Assembly (NCBI GenBank): GCA_027563935.2 | Contig: CM050447.1 | Coordinates: forward strand, 78,043,461 to 78,107,460 | Source: Costus lasius | Lineage: Eukaryota; Streptophyta; Magnoliopsida; Zingiberales; Costaceae | Direction: 5' to 3' | DNA: 64,000 nucleotides | In this document: positions 10,010 to 21,633 of the stretch, in pieces | How positions within the stretch are numbered: position 1 is the stretch's first letter | Layout of the letters: every line of letters begins with the position of its first letter | Position numbers and translations under genes: made by a program | Notes under the pieces: model-generated | The model's database searches: none | The model's input: the letters and a program-made list of their open reading frames with translations, nothing else | Told to the model about the DNA's origin: nothing

Positions 10010-13000
10010 CTAATGGTTGAGAAATCTCAAACCCATATTATTACAGTGCTTCTCATGCTTCTGCTGCGCCAGAGGCTTGGTAAGCGGGTCAGCCAGATTG
10101 TCATCTGTATGTACCTTGCAGATTTTGATCTCGCCACGATCAATGATCTCCCGGATCAAGTGAAACCGTCTTTGTATGTGCTTGGACTTCTGGTGCGACC
10201 GTGGTTCCTTTGCTTGTGCGATTGCTCCAGTGTTATCACAGAAGATAACCAAAGGATCTGCACTCGAAGGAACGACACCAAGTTCCTGAACAAACTTACG
10301 AATCCACACTGCCTCCTTGGATGCTTCCGAGGCTGCAACATACTCGGCTTCTGTTGTGGAATTAGCAACAGTAGACTGTTTGAAACTTTTCCACACCACT
10401 GCTCCACCATTCAAGCTAAAAACATAGCCTGATTGCGATCGGAAATCATCCTGGTCCGACTGGAACGAAGCGTCAGTATATCCTTCAATACTGAGTTCTT
10501 CCTGACCACCATATATCAAGAACATATCTTTGGTCCTCCGCAGATATTTTAAAATGTTCTTGACCGCAATCCAGTGCGCCATACCTGGATTACTTTGGAA
10601 CCGACTGGTTACGCTTAACCCGTAAGCGACGTCTGGGCGAGTACACAACATCGCATACATAATGGACCCAATAGCCGAAGCATAAGGCGTATTGTCCATT
10701 TCATCTTTCTCAGTCTGTGTTTGTGGACACTGACTCTTCGAAAGATTCAGACCATGTCTGACTGGAAGATACCCCCTTTTAGAATTCTCTAAATGGAATC
10801 TTTCCAGGACTTTATCGATGTAAGTACTCTGGCACAGCCCGAGAAGCCCCTTAGATCTATCCCTGTAGATCTTCACACCTAATACATAGGCTGCTTCTCC
10901 TAGATCTTTCATCTGAAAACATTTTCCCAACCATGCTTTAACAGCATGCAGTTCAGGAATATCGTTTCCAATGATCAAGATGTCATCGACGTAGAGGACT
11001 AGGAAAGTAATCACGCTCCCACTAAACCTCTTATATACACACGGGTCATCTTCGTTCTTGATGAAACCAAACTCAGAGATTGATTCATCAAAACGAATAT
11101 TCCAGCTTCTCGATGCTTGTTTAAGTCCATAAATGGACTTCTTTAACTTGCATATTTTATGACGATCTGATGGATTAGTGAAACCTTCAGGTTGTGTCAT
11201 ATACACATCCTCATCCAGATTTCCATTCAGGAAAGCCGTCTTCACATCCATCTGCCAGATCTCATAATCGTAATATGCTGCTATCGCGAAAAGAATCCGA
11301 ATAGACTTAAACATGGCTACAGGTGAGAAAGTTTCATCATAATCTATCCCGTAGATTTGTTTGAAACCTTTCGCAACTAGCCTGCCTTTATAGGTAACCA
11401 CGTTACCATCCATGTCAATCTTCTTCTTGAAGATCCATTTACAGCCTATAGGGATTACTCCCGGAGGCGGATCAACCAAATCCCAGACTTGGTTATCTGA
11501 CATGGAGTCCATCTCGGCTCGCATAGCTTCAAGCCATCTAGCTGACTCCGGTCCACTGACCGCATCCGCATAAGTGAGGGGTTCATCATTATCAATGATG
11601 TAGACTCCGTCATAGCGCTCAGGCTGTCGACGGATCCTTCCCGATCTACGCGGTTCCCGTGATATCTGAGCCTCAGATTGTTCAATAACCTGTTCTACCG
11701 GCTCAGGCACATCCAACTGTGCTTGACTACTTTGTCCTTCCTCTGGATTCTCATCCAGCTTTATTTCTCTCCCACTAGCCTCTTGCAGAAGAAACTCCTT
11801 CTCAAGAAATATGGCCGTCCGAGCAACAAATACCTTGTTCTCTTTGGGATCGAAGAAATAATAACCCTTAGTTTCCTTAGGGTAACCGACAAAGATACAT
11901 TTGTCAGATCTGCTCTCTAGTTTCCCAGAGGCGAGCTTTTTGACATAAGCCTCGCAACCCCAGATCTTAATAAATGTCAAGCTTGGCTGTTTCCCATACC
12001 ATAACTCATATGGCGTCTTTGAAATGGCCTTGGATGGCACTCGGTTTAGTACCTTTGCAGCTGTTTCCAGTGCAAATCCCCAAAAGGAATATGGAAGAGT
12101 AGCCTGACTCATCATAGAACGAACCATATCAAGTAACGTTCTATTTCTCCTCTCGGATACACCATTCCATTGGGGTGTTCCTGGTGGAGTGAGCTGTGAG
12201 ATAATCCCACACTCCTTCAGATAGTCAGTAAATTCTCGACTTAGGTATTCTCCACCTCGATCAGAACGAAGTGCCTTGATACTTCGGCCTAGCTGATTCT
12301 GTACTTCATTCTTGAACTCTTTGAACTTGTCAAAAGATTCACTTTTATGTCTCATAAGATAGACATACCCATATCTACTGAAATCATCAGTAAAGGTAAT
12401 GAAGTACTGATAGCCACCTCTAGCATGTTTACTAAATGGCCCACACACATCACTGTGTATAAGGTCAAGTAAACCCGAAGCCCTTTGACCTTTGTTGGGA
12501 AAAGGAGCCTTCGTCATTTTACCCATTAAACAAGCTTTGCATGTATCAATCTCCTCACAGGAGAATGATCCCAGCAGTCCATGATCATGCAACCGCTTAA
12601 TGCGCTTCTTGTTAATATGGCCTAAACGACTATGCCATAGCAAGGTGCTGTCATCAGCATACTTGGCTTTCTTATTATCAATGTTTTGTATAGAAAATTC
12701 CATGTCCAACATGAATAACCCATTGTTAATTGAACCAGTAGCATAAACAATATTATCAAGAGTAAGATAACACTTTGAAATCTTGCATTCAAAGGAAAAC
12801 CCTTTCCTGACAAGAGCAGGAATAGAGATAATATTTTTGGTAATACTGGGTACAAAGTAACAATTGTTTAATTCTAATACAATGCCAGATGGTAATGAGA
12901 TGTAATAATCCCCTACAGCAACAGCAGCAACCCGTGCCCCGTTTCCAACTCGGAGGTCCACCTCATGCTGTCCCACCTGTCTTCTTCTCTTGAGTTCCTG

Positions 13001-13894
13001 TACATTTGAACAAATGTGAACTCCACATGCAGTGTCCAACACCCATGAAATAGAAGAAGATGAAACCATGACTTCCGTCACGTATATACCTGAGCCAGAA
13101 GCGATGCTTCCCCTCTTGTCTCCTTGGAGCGCTTTACAGTCCTTTTTCCAGTGACCCAGCTGGCCACAGTGGAAACATCTGTTGTCCTTCGACCGCTTTA
13201 CCTTCTGTTTCAGAGCCTTGCTGTAATTCTTGACAGGGGCTTTGCCCTTCTTCCCCTTCTTCTTGTTCCTGGAAGGAACCATTAAGACAGAGGTTGAAGG
13301 CTTTCCCTTCAGAGTCTCCTCAGTAGTCAAGAGCATATTCAGCAGCTCTGCCGGAGTACAATCGATTTTGTTCATATTAAAGTTAATAATGAACGCATCG
13401 AAAGAGGGCGGGAGAGACTGCAGAATAATATCTACAGCAAGCTCTTGGTTGATGGTATGCCCCAGTTTCTCTAGAGCCTCCTTGTGCCCAATCATCTTGA
13501 GCACGTGAGCTCCCACTGGGCTCCCTTCAGCCAGTTTGCTCTGAAAGAAAAGCTTTGTCAGATTATAGCGTTCTGTCCTCGCCTGTGCAGCATACAGCAT
13601 CTTGAGGTTCGCTATAATTTCTATAGCCGACATATCCTCATGCTGACGCTGCAGCGGTGGCGTCATAGACGCTAGCATCAGGCAAGTGACATCAATGCTA
13701 TCATTGACGTGCTTTTCATAGGCATCGCGAACCGCCCTTGCGGCGTTCGCAGCGGGTTGAGGCGGCACAGCCGTCTCGAGGACATACAGTTTCCTCTCAG
13801 CCTTAAGAACGATCTTAAGGTGTCCGAACCAGTCTGAGAAGTTTGGCCCAGCAAACTTCTCCCTTTCCAGTAGGGATCGCACATTGAAGCTCAT
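10010..13894 (-). CDS. Ty1-copia gag-pol polyprotein, intact, 1,294 aa
   Basis: A single open frame encodes everything needed for capsid and replication. The gag region is residues 1-235, with a CCHC knuckle at C240, C243, H248 and C253. Protease has DTA at 287-289, where DTG or DSG is usual. Integrase follows, with an HHCC zinc region (H421, H426, C452, C455) and acidic triad D482, D545, E581. Reverse transcriptase has QMDVKTAFLNG at 881-891 and YVDD at 968-971. RNase H has D1141, E1182 and D1220. There are no stops or frameshifts and the ORF order (integrase before RT) is diagnostic of copia. The length is close to BARE/Angela polyproteins. The first Met follows the leader and begins a typical copia gag start. 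The DTA protease motif is the only unusual active-site feature. Confidence 0.95.
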   Translation of the reverse strand: MSFNVRSLLEREKFAGPNFSDWFGHLKIVLKAERKLYVLETAVPPQPAANAARAVRDAYEKHVNDSIDVTCLMLASMTPPLQRQHEDMSAIEIIANLKMLYAAQARTERYNLTKLFFQSKLAEGSPVGAHVLKMIGHKEALEKLGHTINQELAVDIILQSLPPSFDAFIINFNMNKIDCTPAELLNMLLTTEETLKGKPSTSVLMVPSRNKKKGKKGKAPVKNYSKALKQKVKRSKDNRCFHCGQLGHWKKDCKALQGDKRGSIASGSGIYVTEVMVSSSSISWVLDTACGVHICSNVQELKRRRQVGQHEVDLRVGNGARVAAVAVGDYYISLPSGIVLELNNCYFVPSITKNIISIPALVRKGFSFECKISKCYLTLDNIVYATGSINNGLFMLDMEFSIQNIDNKKAKYADDSTLLWHSRLGHINKKRIKRLHDHGLLGSFSCEEIDTCKACLMGKMTKAPFPNKGQRASGLLDLIHSDVCGPFSKHARGGYQYFITFTDDFSRYGYVYLMRHKSESFDKFKEFKNEVQNQLGRSIKALRSDRGGEYLSREFTDYLKECGIISQLTPPGTPQWNGVSERRNRTLLDMVRSMMSQATLPYSFWGFALETAAKVLNRVPSKAISKTPYELWYGKQPSLTFIKIWGCEAYVKKLASGKLESRSDKCIFVGYPKETKGYYFFDPKENKVFVARTAIFLEKEFLLQEASGREIKLDENPEEGQSSQAQLDVPEPVEQVIEQSEAQISREPRRSGRIRRQPERYDGVYIIDNDEPLTYADAVSGPESARWLEAMRAEMDSMSDNQVWDLVDPPPGVIPIGCKWIFKKKIDMDGNVVTYKGRLVAKGFKQIYGIDYDETFSPVAMFKSIRILFAIAAYYDYEIWQMDVKTAFLNGNLDEDVYMTQPEGFTNPSDRHKICKLKKSIYGLKQASRSWNIRFDESISEFGFIKNEDDPCVYKRFSGSVITFLVLYVDDILIIGNDIPELHAVKAWLGKCFQMKDLGEAAYVLGVKIYRDRSKGLLGLCQSTYIDKVLERFHLENSKRGYLPVRHGLNLSKSQCPQTQTEKDEMDNTPYASAIGSIMYAMLCTRPDVAYGLSVTSRFQSNPGMAHWIAVKNILKYLRRTKDMFLIYGGQEELSIEGYTDASFQSDQDDFRSQSGYVFSLNGGAVVWKSFKQSTVANSTTEAEYVAASEASKEAVWIRKFVQELGVVPSSADPLVIFCDNTGAIAQAKEPRSHQKSKHIQRRFHLIREIIDRGEIKICKVHTDDNLADPLTKPLAQQKHEKHCNNMGLRFLNH

Positions 13895-15668
13895 GGTGTT
13901 CGTTGCTGCAGGTATCTACAACAATGCAAGAACAGCAAGGTCAGTATCAATGTTAAGAATCAATCAGGACTTAAGAATGATTCTTTTTCTCACTATTTTA
14001 TCTGGCTGAAAACTCCAGCAAAACAGCCCGAAAGAGTAGAACTCTTTTAGTGAGATGGGATCCAGATTTCATACTTGGTCTCCGCGTCCCGCTCAGGCGA
14101 GATAAGTTGCACAGAGAGTACAAGCACTAATCTCTGGTAGGCTATCCCAGCCAATCGCCAACCCGTGCGATTCCCCTTCATCTGGGCAATCCAGCAGACT
14201 GTGCCAACTGAGTTGGTACAACACAGTCTCTGATCCCACAGATGGCTGCCTCCATGTGCTACCATATGCGCCACATATGTAGCCTACATGGTCAAGCTGA
14301 CCTGACCTACTCCCTGGACCACCACGTGCTATGCTGAGCAACGAGAAGCGATAAATCCCTTCTCTGTAACACGCAGGTGAAATCACACACCGTCTGAAGA
14401 TAGATGGACGTGCCCACTGAGTGGGTACAACACGGCTCCAACGATAATCAGAACAGTGAGGTTTCGCGTCAGAAGGCATACGAGCTTGATATTTTAGCGT
14501 TGGATTTTAACGGTCTTTTATCTTCTTCACTATCATGCAATTCCTATGGTGATAGCAGAAGATAAATAAATCATGCTGTTCTACTTATTTAAACAATAAA
14601 AGAAAGCATGGATCTTATGTGGTAAAAGCCCATAGCCTAAGTAAGACCTTAATTAACTTAAGTCTTCACTTGCTTTTCTTCATGGGGCTTTTGCTGCTCA
14701 TATGGCCCAAACCAGGGCCTAAGCGCCATTTGCAGCTGAGGTGCGCCCACCAGGGAAAATGCGCCTGGTCCCAGAGTCGAACCCTGGACCTCCCACCTGG
14801 TCAAGCCACTGCTGCATGCGCCTTTGCCAACTGTGCTTTGTGCTCATGTCTGATTAAACTTACAATTTAATCTATCTAGACATGATTGACTCGCAGGTCA
14901 ATTACACATTATAAATTAAATAACAGTGATGCGCAGATCACAATAATATTAAATTTACAATTAACCAGGCACGCAGGCCCCAGCACAGCACACATTAACA
15001 CGGGCAGCCCACATAAGATTAAATAAACAAACATATGCCTACAATCAACATGTGATCCAAAAGAAAATAAAATTTTCGAAAACCCCATTGGCATCAATTT
15101 TAATTTTCTTATGTGCCCTTACAACCTTACAATGGTTCATTGATAGGGATCCACTCATCCATCTAGTCAGATCGATTGCCCTTGCATGCACCAAGTCCTA
15201 ACTGACTTGAGTTGACCTAATGGTCAACCATGCATGCGCAAAGGGCCGAACAACCCTCATGAGTGTCGGCAAGCAGGTGTGACCCCGGGCCTAACTCATG
15301 TGTGTTCAGTAGCCGTCTCAACCAGACCTCGCTACACGCCCTTGATGCAGTCGACCTATAGCCACCTCATGCTTGCGCACAGGTGCTATCTGGTCAACCC
15401 ATCTAGGCTGTCAGATGGTCTGATCAGACTATTTTGATCCAACCTAGAAGATGCTTTCAACCCCATCAACCCATCTAAGGGTTTAATGTAGGGCCTTAGG
15501 TCTAGATGAGGCGCGCACATGATATTTTGATTTGTCAAAACAAGCGCCAACAAACATGCGCATACATCTAAATAAAACTAGCATGTAGTTTTGCGGCATG
15601 TGATTAGATCTAAGCATAGCAAACGCAAACAAGGATCACATAAAGGCAATCAAATGAGCATATACAGA
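13895..15668 (-). other. Untranslated leader of the copia element
   Basis: About 1.77 kb between the primer site and the gag start holds no credible gene; short frames here look random. Long leaders are normal for Angela/BARE elements and carry packaging and dimerisation signals. A short dyad with a GGGTTCGAC core lies near 14765-14795 on the minus strand. Confidence 0.6.
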
Positions 15669-15686
15669 ACCGTGGCTCTGATACCA
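15669..15686 (-). other. Primer-binding site, initiator tRNA-Met
   Basis: The minus strand reads TGGTATCAGAGCCACGGT, two bases from the 5' LTR end at 15689. It is the standard plant iMet primer complement. Confidence 0.88.
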
Positions 15687-15688
15687 GT

Positions 15689-17400
15689 TGTAGGGTCCCC
15701 TTCGAGGGGGAGCGCAAGCAGATCAAACCCTAAAGGGGGCGCATGTAAATTCTTTTGGCAGCGGAATTAGGGTTTTATCAAGATCGCATGAATATATGTT
15801 CATATGATCAACCTTAAGACGTTGTAAAGATCGAAAGAAGATCTCATACCATAGCCATCGGTTTGATGGAGCCTTGGAAGCAAAGGCGCAAATGAACCTT
15901 CTCCAAAGTTGACGCACACAAGAAGATGCCGCCTACTTCCTTTGGCGTTCCTTGTGCTAGCAAGTGCCCAAGGTGTCCTTGACGTATGGAAGGGATGAGA
16001 TCACTTGGTGCCTTCACCGAGACCTCCTCTTCGTCAACTACCTCAATCCACGAGAGTATGTGCGTTCACCACCAAGCGAACGCCTTGACGTTGAGGTGTA
16101 GAGGCGTTTTGGGCGTTAAGGCGTTGAGGCCTTCATGACTTTCCATAAATGGAAATCATGCGCCATGATCTCATAACCGATCAAAGAAAACGCTTTCAAC
16201 CAATGAACCAAGCGTTCACACATGTGAACCGGTTCAAGCAAATCGAATGCATTTCAATTTTGGTTCAAAGATCAATTAACCCAAGCATTGGTTTAGATCA
16301 CCGTTAAACCCTAAGGCTCCAGATCCAACCGTTCATCTCCTGATGCTTCTGATCTCACCGATCTAGCATCAACTCTCTCGATCAAAGCTTACCGATCTCA
16401 AGCCCTAATCAATCAAACATGATTAGACCAGATCTCACTTATAATCAGAGCTTATAATCCCTTTAAACTGAACCCAAATAATTCAGTCCACACGATCTGA
16501 CTCAAGTAAGCCATATCATCAAATTGTGCGACCCTGAGGGTTTCCTTTAAATGTCGGTAACGATAACTTTCGTTATCACGATCAGTGAGGGGTATCTAGC
16601 AACACATCACTGTCTCCCGATATAAAGGAAAGAGTCTTCCAAGACTACACCCAAACCATAGCATAAGTGTGAATCAACTTCACAAGGCATGCATATATAT
16701 CCTTTGCCACTGGATGTTCTTATTGGACAAGCAAGTCAAGCTTGTAACTCCAATATTACGAGCATGATTAGATCAGATGAACACTGTCACCTGGGTATGG
16801 CCATACACTTTCTCAATCATCTCATTCAAGGGGGGCCCCTTTAGAACATCACACTCCTTAAACAAGGAGACGGCAATCCTGTATCTATCACTAGTGCCCT
16901 AACCTGACTCATGATCATTATCCAAGATAGTCTATAACCATTATGTTTCAAATGATATTGAACAACCTCAAAACAATGACAATCATCATTTAGAAACACA
17001 AGTGATCTCAAGTCAGAGGACATGTGCCACTTGATGCAAACAAGGATTATTCACATTGTGACAAACAATTGAATATCCTAGTAGGGTCTGTCCAGTACAT
17101 CCAATGTACCCATGAGTCTACATCTTATTCCATGCTCGAAGCATCCTATAAGATTAGAACACATATTAGTCTCAATCATATCAAGGTTGTCTCATGTTCA
17201 CCAAGATATTTCGACTAAGGACTTTACAGCATGTCAGCCCAGCTGAACAGCTTTGAGACATTATTCAGAAGTACACTTATTACAGCAGACAAGGTAACAA
17301 ACTGAATAATAACCATGCCTTTATAAACATAAGAGTTTATTACATGATACTGATACAATCCCAAGGCCTCAAACATTAGCCTTAAGGGCATACCCCAACA
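15689..17400 (-). repeat. 5' LTR of the young copia element
   Basis: This is the 1,712-bp partner of 8279-9989. Differences seen include g/a at 8593 versus 16003, single changes near 9498, 9520 and 9678 versus their partners, and one extra base near 17342. It would hold the element promoter; I could not place the TATA box with confidence. Confidence 0.92.
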
Positions 17401-17405
17401 GTTGC

Positions 17406-18021
17406 CTTCCCCATATGAGATGATGGCAATGGCATCTCCAATAACCCTTCATATCCGACCTTAGGTTGTGTCCCCCCCCCCTTCCCCCCGCAAACACCAG
17501 AGATTGCAGAAAGAGCCTAGAGACGGAAATAGCAATGCAGAAAAAAAAAACCAGGCACAGAGAAAGACCACTGGGCTGCTTTAACAACCCGACACATAAG
17601 CAAGGATAGACAAATAGCCCAACAGGATACGCAATCCAAAATCAATCAAAACAACAAAGCAGAGAATTTGTCCCACGAACAAAATACGAGCACCCAGATG
17701 AAAGGCGTGTAGAAGCAAACAGAAAGGAGCCCACCGCAACTAACTAGAATACCCGTTGCAGAACCATCAGAAGAGTTTGATGTGTACCCGCTCCCGCAAA
17801 TCCGAGCCAACCCTAGTGGCCCAAGCACCGCCAATCCAGCCGAATGAGGAGAGGAGAGACCAGCACCACCCCTTCCGTGGTTCAGTATCCCTGTGCATGC
17901 CCGGCGGAAACTTCATCGCCGGCTGGGATTGCCGGCGCAGGAACTCAGGGCCTAAGCCCTAAGATCGCCAGAATGACATATATCAATTTATGTACACCGG
18001 AACTTTTTTTTATTCCTAATT
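17406..18021 (-). other. LINE 5' region beyond the copia insertion
   Basis: This is the continuation of the LINE upstream of the insertion site, on the minus strand. It includes short homopolymer runs (poly-C at 17471-17488, poly-A at 17541-17550). It probably holds the 5' UTR and the first codons of ORF1. No other gene is visible. The LINE end is near 17,990-18,000; the last 20 bases before gypsy A may be older target DNA. Confidence 0.5.
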
Positions 18022-19232
18022 TGATGTAGCTACTATAGGTGCATTGGTCCTTAGCTCCGTATTCTAGGGGTTTATGAGATGATGATTAGAAAACGTGGGA
18101 GGGTCTTGAGACGAGGGAAGTAAAGCGCATGTCAAAAAATGAGCAATGTGAAAACCAACGAGAAACAATGCGAAAGACAGCGATATATACGTTTCGGGGC
18201 AACACGGAGACGAAGAAACCAATGACACCCAACTATGCAAATGAAACTCACTAACCTCTCTTAGCGAGTGATTTTAGCATAGCACAGCAACAAGGGTAGC
18301 GGACTTAGCGGCGACTCAGCTCGCACGCCTATGAACCTGCGGTCACACCAAAGTCAAGGAACGTTCCACGTCTCCGATATATGGGTGCCTGTGGGTAAGG
18401 AAATCAAGCAAGAACAACACAACGAAAATCTGAAAATAGGTGAACCTGACGCACCAGCGGTGCGATTTACTTCTTTGAAAGGAAAGACTATTACAACCGG
18501 TAGGCGAGGAATTGGGACCGAGCCAAGGATCACACACCTTGCTCCACACTCTAACCTCTACGAAGTGAGCTCCTATCACACAAGAAAGCTAAGAAACAAG
18601 CTAAACTCCAGCTCCCTTTTATAGAGTAAGGGAGGGAATATCACACCACAAGCATGACTAGGGAACATCACACCACAAGCATGACTAGGGAATAACACAC
18701 CACAAGCATGACTACCTACTCTAACTAACTAAAAGCAATCAAGATGTTGCTGATGTAAGCATCTGATGTAAGGATTAACTAACTCCTACTAACTACTATC
18801 AACTAAAGTAGATGAGGGAATCTGAAGCTGGGTGCATGGGCTGGGCCTTCTGGGCTGCAACTAGGCCGTCAAACCATCTCGGAGCATGCAGTGATGAAAC
18901 AGTAGAATTTGTTGATGTTGGGCTGATTCATCACCGTGCTAGGTTGCTCTTGGGTCGTGTTGGCCAACTAGTTATGGTAACGATCGTTGACCAGGACTTT
19001 AGGTGGCCGGGGTGCCAAGCACATGGGCCGCAATACCTCTGTGTGGTCTAATAATGGACTGATGACGCCCGTGTACTGCTCTGGTGGTTGACTTGAACAT
19101 TGAGATCACCTTATCGTGATTGCATCGGGCCCCTTTGAACTTTTTAGGGGACGTGGAACCTTGTCTGGAGGGAAATCCACAAAATGGTCATGTTTCTTTG
19201 GTTCTGGAGCTATCGAGGAAGGTCCTCCTGCA
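18022..19232 (-). repeat. 3' LTR of gypsy A
   Basis: Plus-strand ends are TGATGTAGCTAC and TCCTCCTGCA. It contains three tandem copies of a 27-28-bp unit (core cacaccacaagcatgacta) at 18639-18712 and a TATA-like CTCTATAAAAGGG on the minus strand near 18615-18627. The same repeats and box occur in the partner LTR. Confidence 0.85.
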
Positions 19233-20255
19233 TCAATCCCCCCTGGTTTGAAGAGTTCTCCTTCGGAGAACTAAGGGGGTGCTCATTGGTGGCGAGGTGC
19301 TCCTCCAATGGGTCGTGGTAGGCAAGAAGGTTCGCGATGTTGAATACGGGGTGGATACCCATGCTCTTCGATAGATCGAGAACATAAGCGTTGTAGCGTA
19401 CCCACTGTAGTACCACATAGGGCCCCATGTACCATGCTTGTAGCTTAAAGTGCGCCCGATTTGCCACTCGCTCGGGGTGGATGTGCACCCTCACAAGATC
19501 ACCTGCGCTAAAGTGGAGTGGCCTATGGTGTTTGTTGGCCTTTAGAGCATTCTGAGTGTTGCCCAAAAAGATCCGATGCCAAACTTCCTCATGCAAACTC
19601 GCGATATAACTAGCAAAGAAAAATGCATGCTCAGAAAGATGGGACTCTATGGGAAGGTCATGCAAGTCAATAGAAAACTTAAGGGTGATCACAGTGTCCC
19701 AACTCTTAGGGTGATCACCAATGAGACATCGGAGCAAGTTACACAAACTTCGGTTAACGACCTCAGTTTGTCCATCTGTTTGGGGGTGATAGGCTATAGA
19801 AAACTTAAGGGTGGTCCCTAATAGTGCCCACAGTGATGGCCAAAATTGGCTCACAAAGTGTGTGTCATGATCGGATACTATAGAGAGTGGGAGGCCATGG
19901 AGGCGAACTACTTCCCTAACGAATAAACGGGCTACATGGGACACATCCGCTGTCCTAGAACAGGGGATGAAATGGGCCATCTTGGAGAACCGGTCTACTA
20001 TGACGTAGATAAAATCGAATTGAGACGTAGTGCGGGGCAACCCCAGGACGAAGTCCATGCTGAGGTCCCTCCATTGACCCTCAGAAACAAGTAGTGGGGT
20101 GTACAGACTAGTGTTCGGGGGTCGAGGCTTAGCCATTTGACAAGTGCCACAGTGGCGGACAATGCGCTCCACGTCTTTGCACAAGGAGGGCTAATACAGG
20201 CACTACTCGGCCATCTCAAATGTCTTGTCACGTCCATGGTGGCCGGCAACACCAC
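19210..20255 (-). pseudogene. Gypsy A integrase, degenerate
   Basis: Recognisable integrase reads from a HCGTCQMAKP zinc-type segment through MDFVLGLPRT (first Asp), SDHDTHFVSQFW (second Asp) and HPQTDGQTEVVNRS (Glu). It then has a C-terminal GPYVVLQWVRYNAYVLDL domain. A 24-base phrase encoding LKFSI is present twice (about 19671-19693 and 19796-19818), and the second copy replaces the normal core sequence. Upstream breaks lie near 20190-20255. The last codons lie inside the 3' LTR and end at 19210. It would have inserted element DNA; this copy is damaged. Confidence 0.82.
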
Positions 20256-21633
20256 CCATGTGTAACTCTAACAAAAGGTGTTCGCGAAGGGAGGACCGAG
20301 GAATACATAATCGGTTCCCAAAGAATAAGTAACCCTCACACAACTGGTAAGGTGACTCAACATCCTCAAGCTCGCTCAAGCGAGTATAAATGGCACCAAA
20401 ATCTGGGCAACTAGGGTACTCATCCTTAACATAGGTGAAGGTATTGACGCGGGTATGCATAACACATAAAAGGGTCCTTACTCGGCTCAGGGCGTCCGCT
20501 ACTATGCTCTCCTTACCCGCCATATGATTAATCACAAAAGTGTATTGTTACAAGTACTCCACCCACTTGGAATGCCGGGCACCCAACTTTTTTTGGGCGC
20601 TCAAAAATGATAAGGCCTGGTGGTCACTATACAGGACGAACTCATGGTGGAGTAAATAGTGCATCCACTGCTTTAACGATTGGACAATGGCATAGAATTC
20701 CTTGTCATATGTGGAGTACCGCTGCCGAACAACATTTAGTTTTTTGCTAAAGAAGGCAACTGGGTGGCCTTCTTGGCTCAGAGTTCTTCTGATCCTAGTA
20801 CCAGAGGCATCACATGCGACTTCAAAGACTTTGGAAAAGTCTAGAAGTCAAAGAACAGGGGCTGTAGTAAGGGCGTCCTTAAGGGCTTCAAAGGCACGCT
20901 GAGTGGCCGGTGTCCACTCGAAGTCATCTTTCGACATATGCTGAGTTAATGGGGTAGCAATGGTGCTAAACCCACAGATGAATCAATGGTAGAACCCAGC
21001 AAGACCTAAGAAACTACAAACCTCAGAAATAGTGCAAGGCTCGGGCCAATGCCGAATGGCATCAATCTTAGCGGGGTCAATAGAGAGACCCTTGTCATAC
21101 ACTATGTACCCCAGAAATGGACTTGGGTGGCCATGAAGGTGCACTTCTTCGTGTTAAGGAAGAGGCGCTCCTTCTAGAGAATCTCAAAGGTAGAGCAAAG
21201 ATGCTCTAAGTGCTATTCGTCATCTTGCGGATGCGAACCTAGTGATATCCGCTCCAGAGGCTCAACTTGGTAAACCATGGCAAATCGGAAACCAAATCGA
21301 GCATGTCATCAAGACGGTGTATGGGGAACCGGTGCTTGATGGTGATCCTATTAATGGCTCGACTATCTATGCACATGCGCCAAGATCCATCCTTCTTTGG
21401 CATGAGTAGGGTTGGGACAGCGCATGGGCTAATGCTCTTGCGGATGTACCCCATGGCGAGGAGTTCATCCACTTGACACTGCAACTAGGCATGTTCAGTG
21501 GGGTTGAGTCTATGGTGGGGCAAGTTTGGGAGAGGGGCTCCCGACACCAAGTCCATTGCATGTTGGATCTCTCTTTCCAGGGGGGGAGTCCATGAGGCAG
21601 ATCCTCGGGTGAGATGTCACTAAACTCAGACAA
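20256..21633 (-). pseudogene. Gypsy A reverse transcriptase-RNase H, active site deleted
   Basis: RT starts with [20 protein letters not shown] and [19 protein letters not shown], and runs to SGYH near 21240. The sequence then jumps straight to the equivalent of the HLEHLCSTFEIL segment. Compared with gypsy B, about 60 codons carrying the FDD catalytic motif are missing. The RNase H-like region (VACDASGT, YSTYDKEFYAIVQSL, VADALSRV) continues to about 20470 with several stops. The protein cannot be functional. Confidence 0.82.

Larger units (their letters stand above)
8279..17400 (-). mobile_element. Full-length Ty1-copia element, Angela/BARE-like, young
   Basis: LTRs of about 1.71 kb bound a 9,122-bp element with 5-bp target duplications gttgc at 8274-8278 and 17401-17405. 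On the minus strand the order is 5' LTR, initiator tRNA-Met primer site, long leader, single gag-pol ORF, polypurine tract, 3' LTR. The LTR copies differ at about four bases and one indel by eye, so insertion was recent. LTR length, leader length, polyprotein length and RT motifs fit the Angela/BARE lineage; the lineage call is from family knowledge. It disrupts ORF1 of the LINE. All visible parts needed for mobility are present. Confidence 0.93.
3429..18000 (-). mobile_element. L1-type LINE, interrupted by a copia element
   Basis: On the minus strand a plant L1-like non-LTR retrotransposon has ORF1 (DUF4283-like region plus CCHC knuckle) followed by ORF2 (APE endonuclease, RT, zf-RVT). It occupies 3429-8278 and resumes at 17406, so removing the copia insertion leaves about 5.4 kb. 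The 5' limit near 18,000 is approximate. The 3' UTR and poly(A) are missing because the Athila-like LTR cuts in at the last visible ORF2 codon. Stops and frameshifts in both ORFs make it inactive. Confidence 0.85.

Noticed and set aside
10013..10432. 139-codon plus-strand frame
   Set aside because: Antisense to the C-terminus of the intact copia polyprotein.
14047..15437. Short ORFs in the copia leader
   Set aside because: No family resemblance. Angela/BARE-type leaders are normally non-coding.
18639..18712. CRISPR-like short repeats
   Set aside because: Three direct repeats without regular unique spacers, shared by both LTRs of a plant gypsy element.
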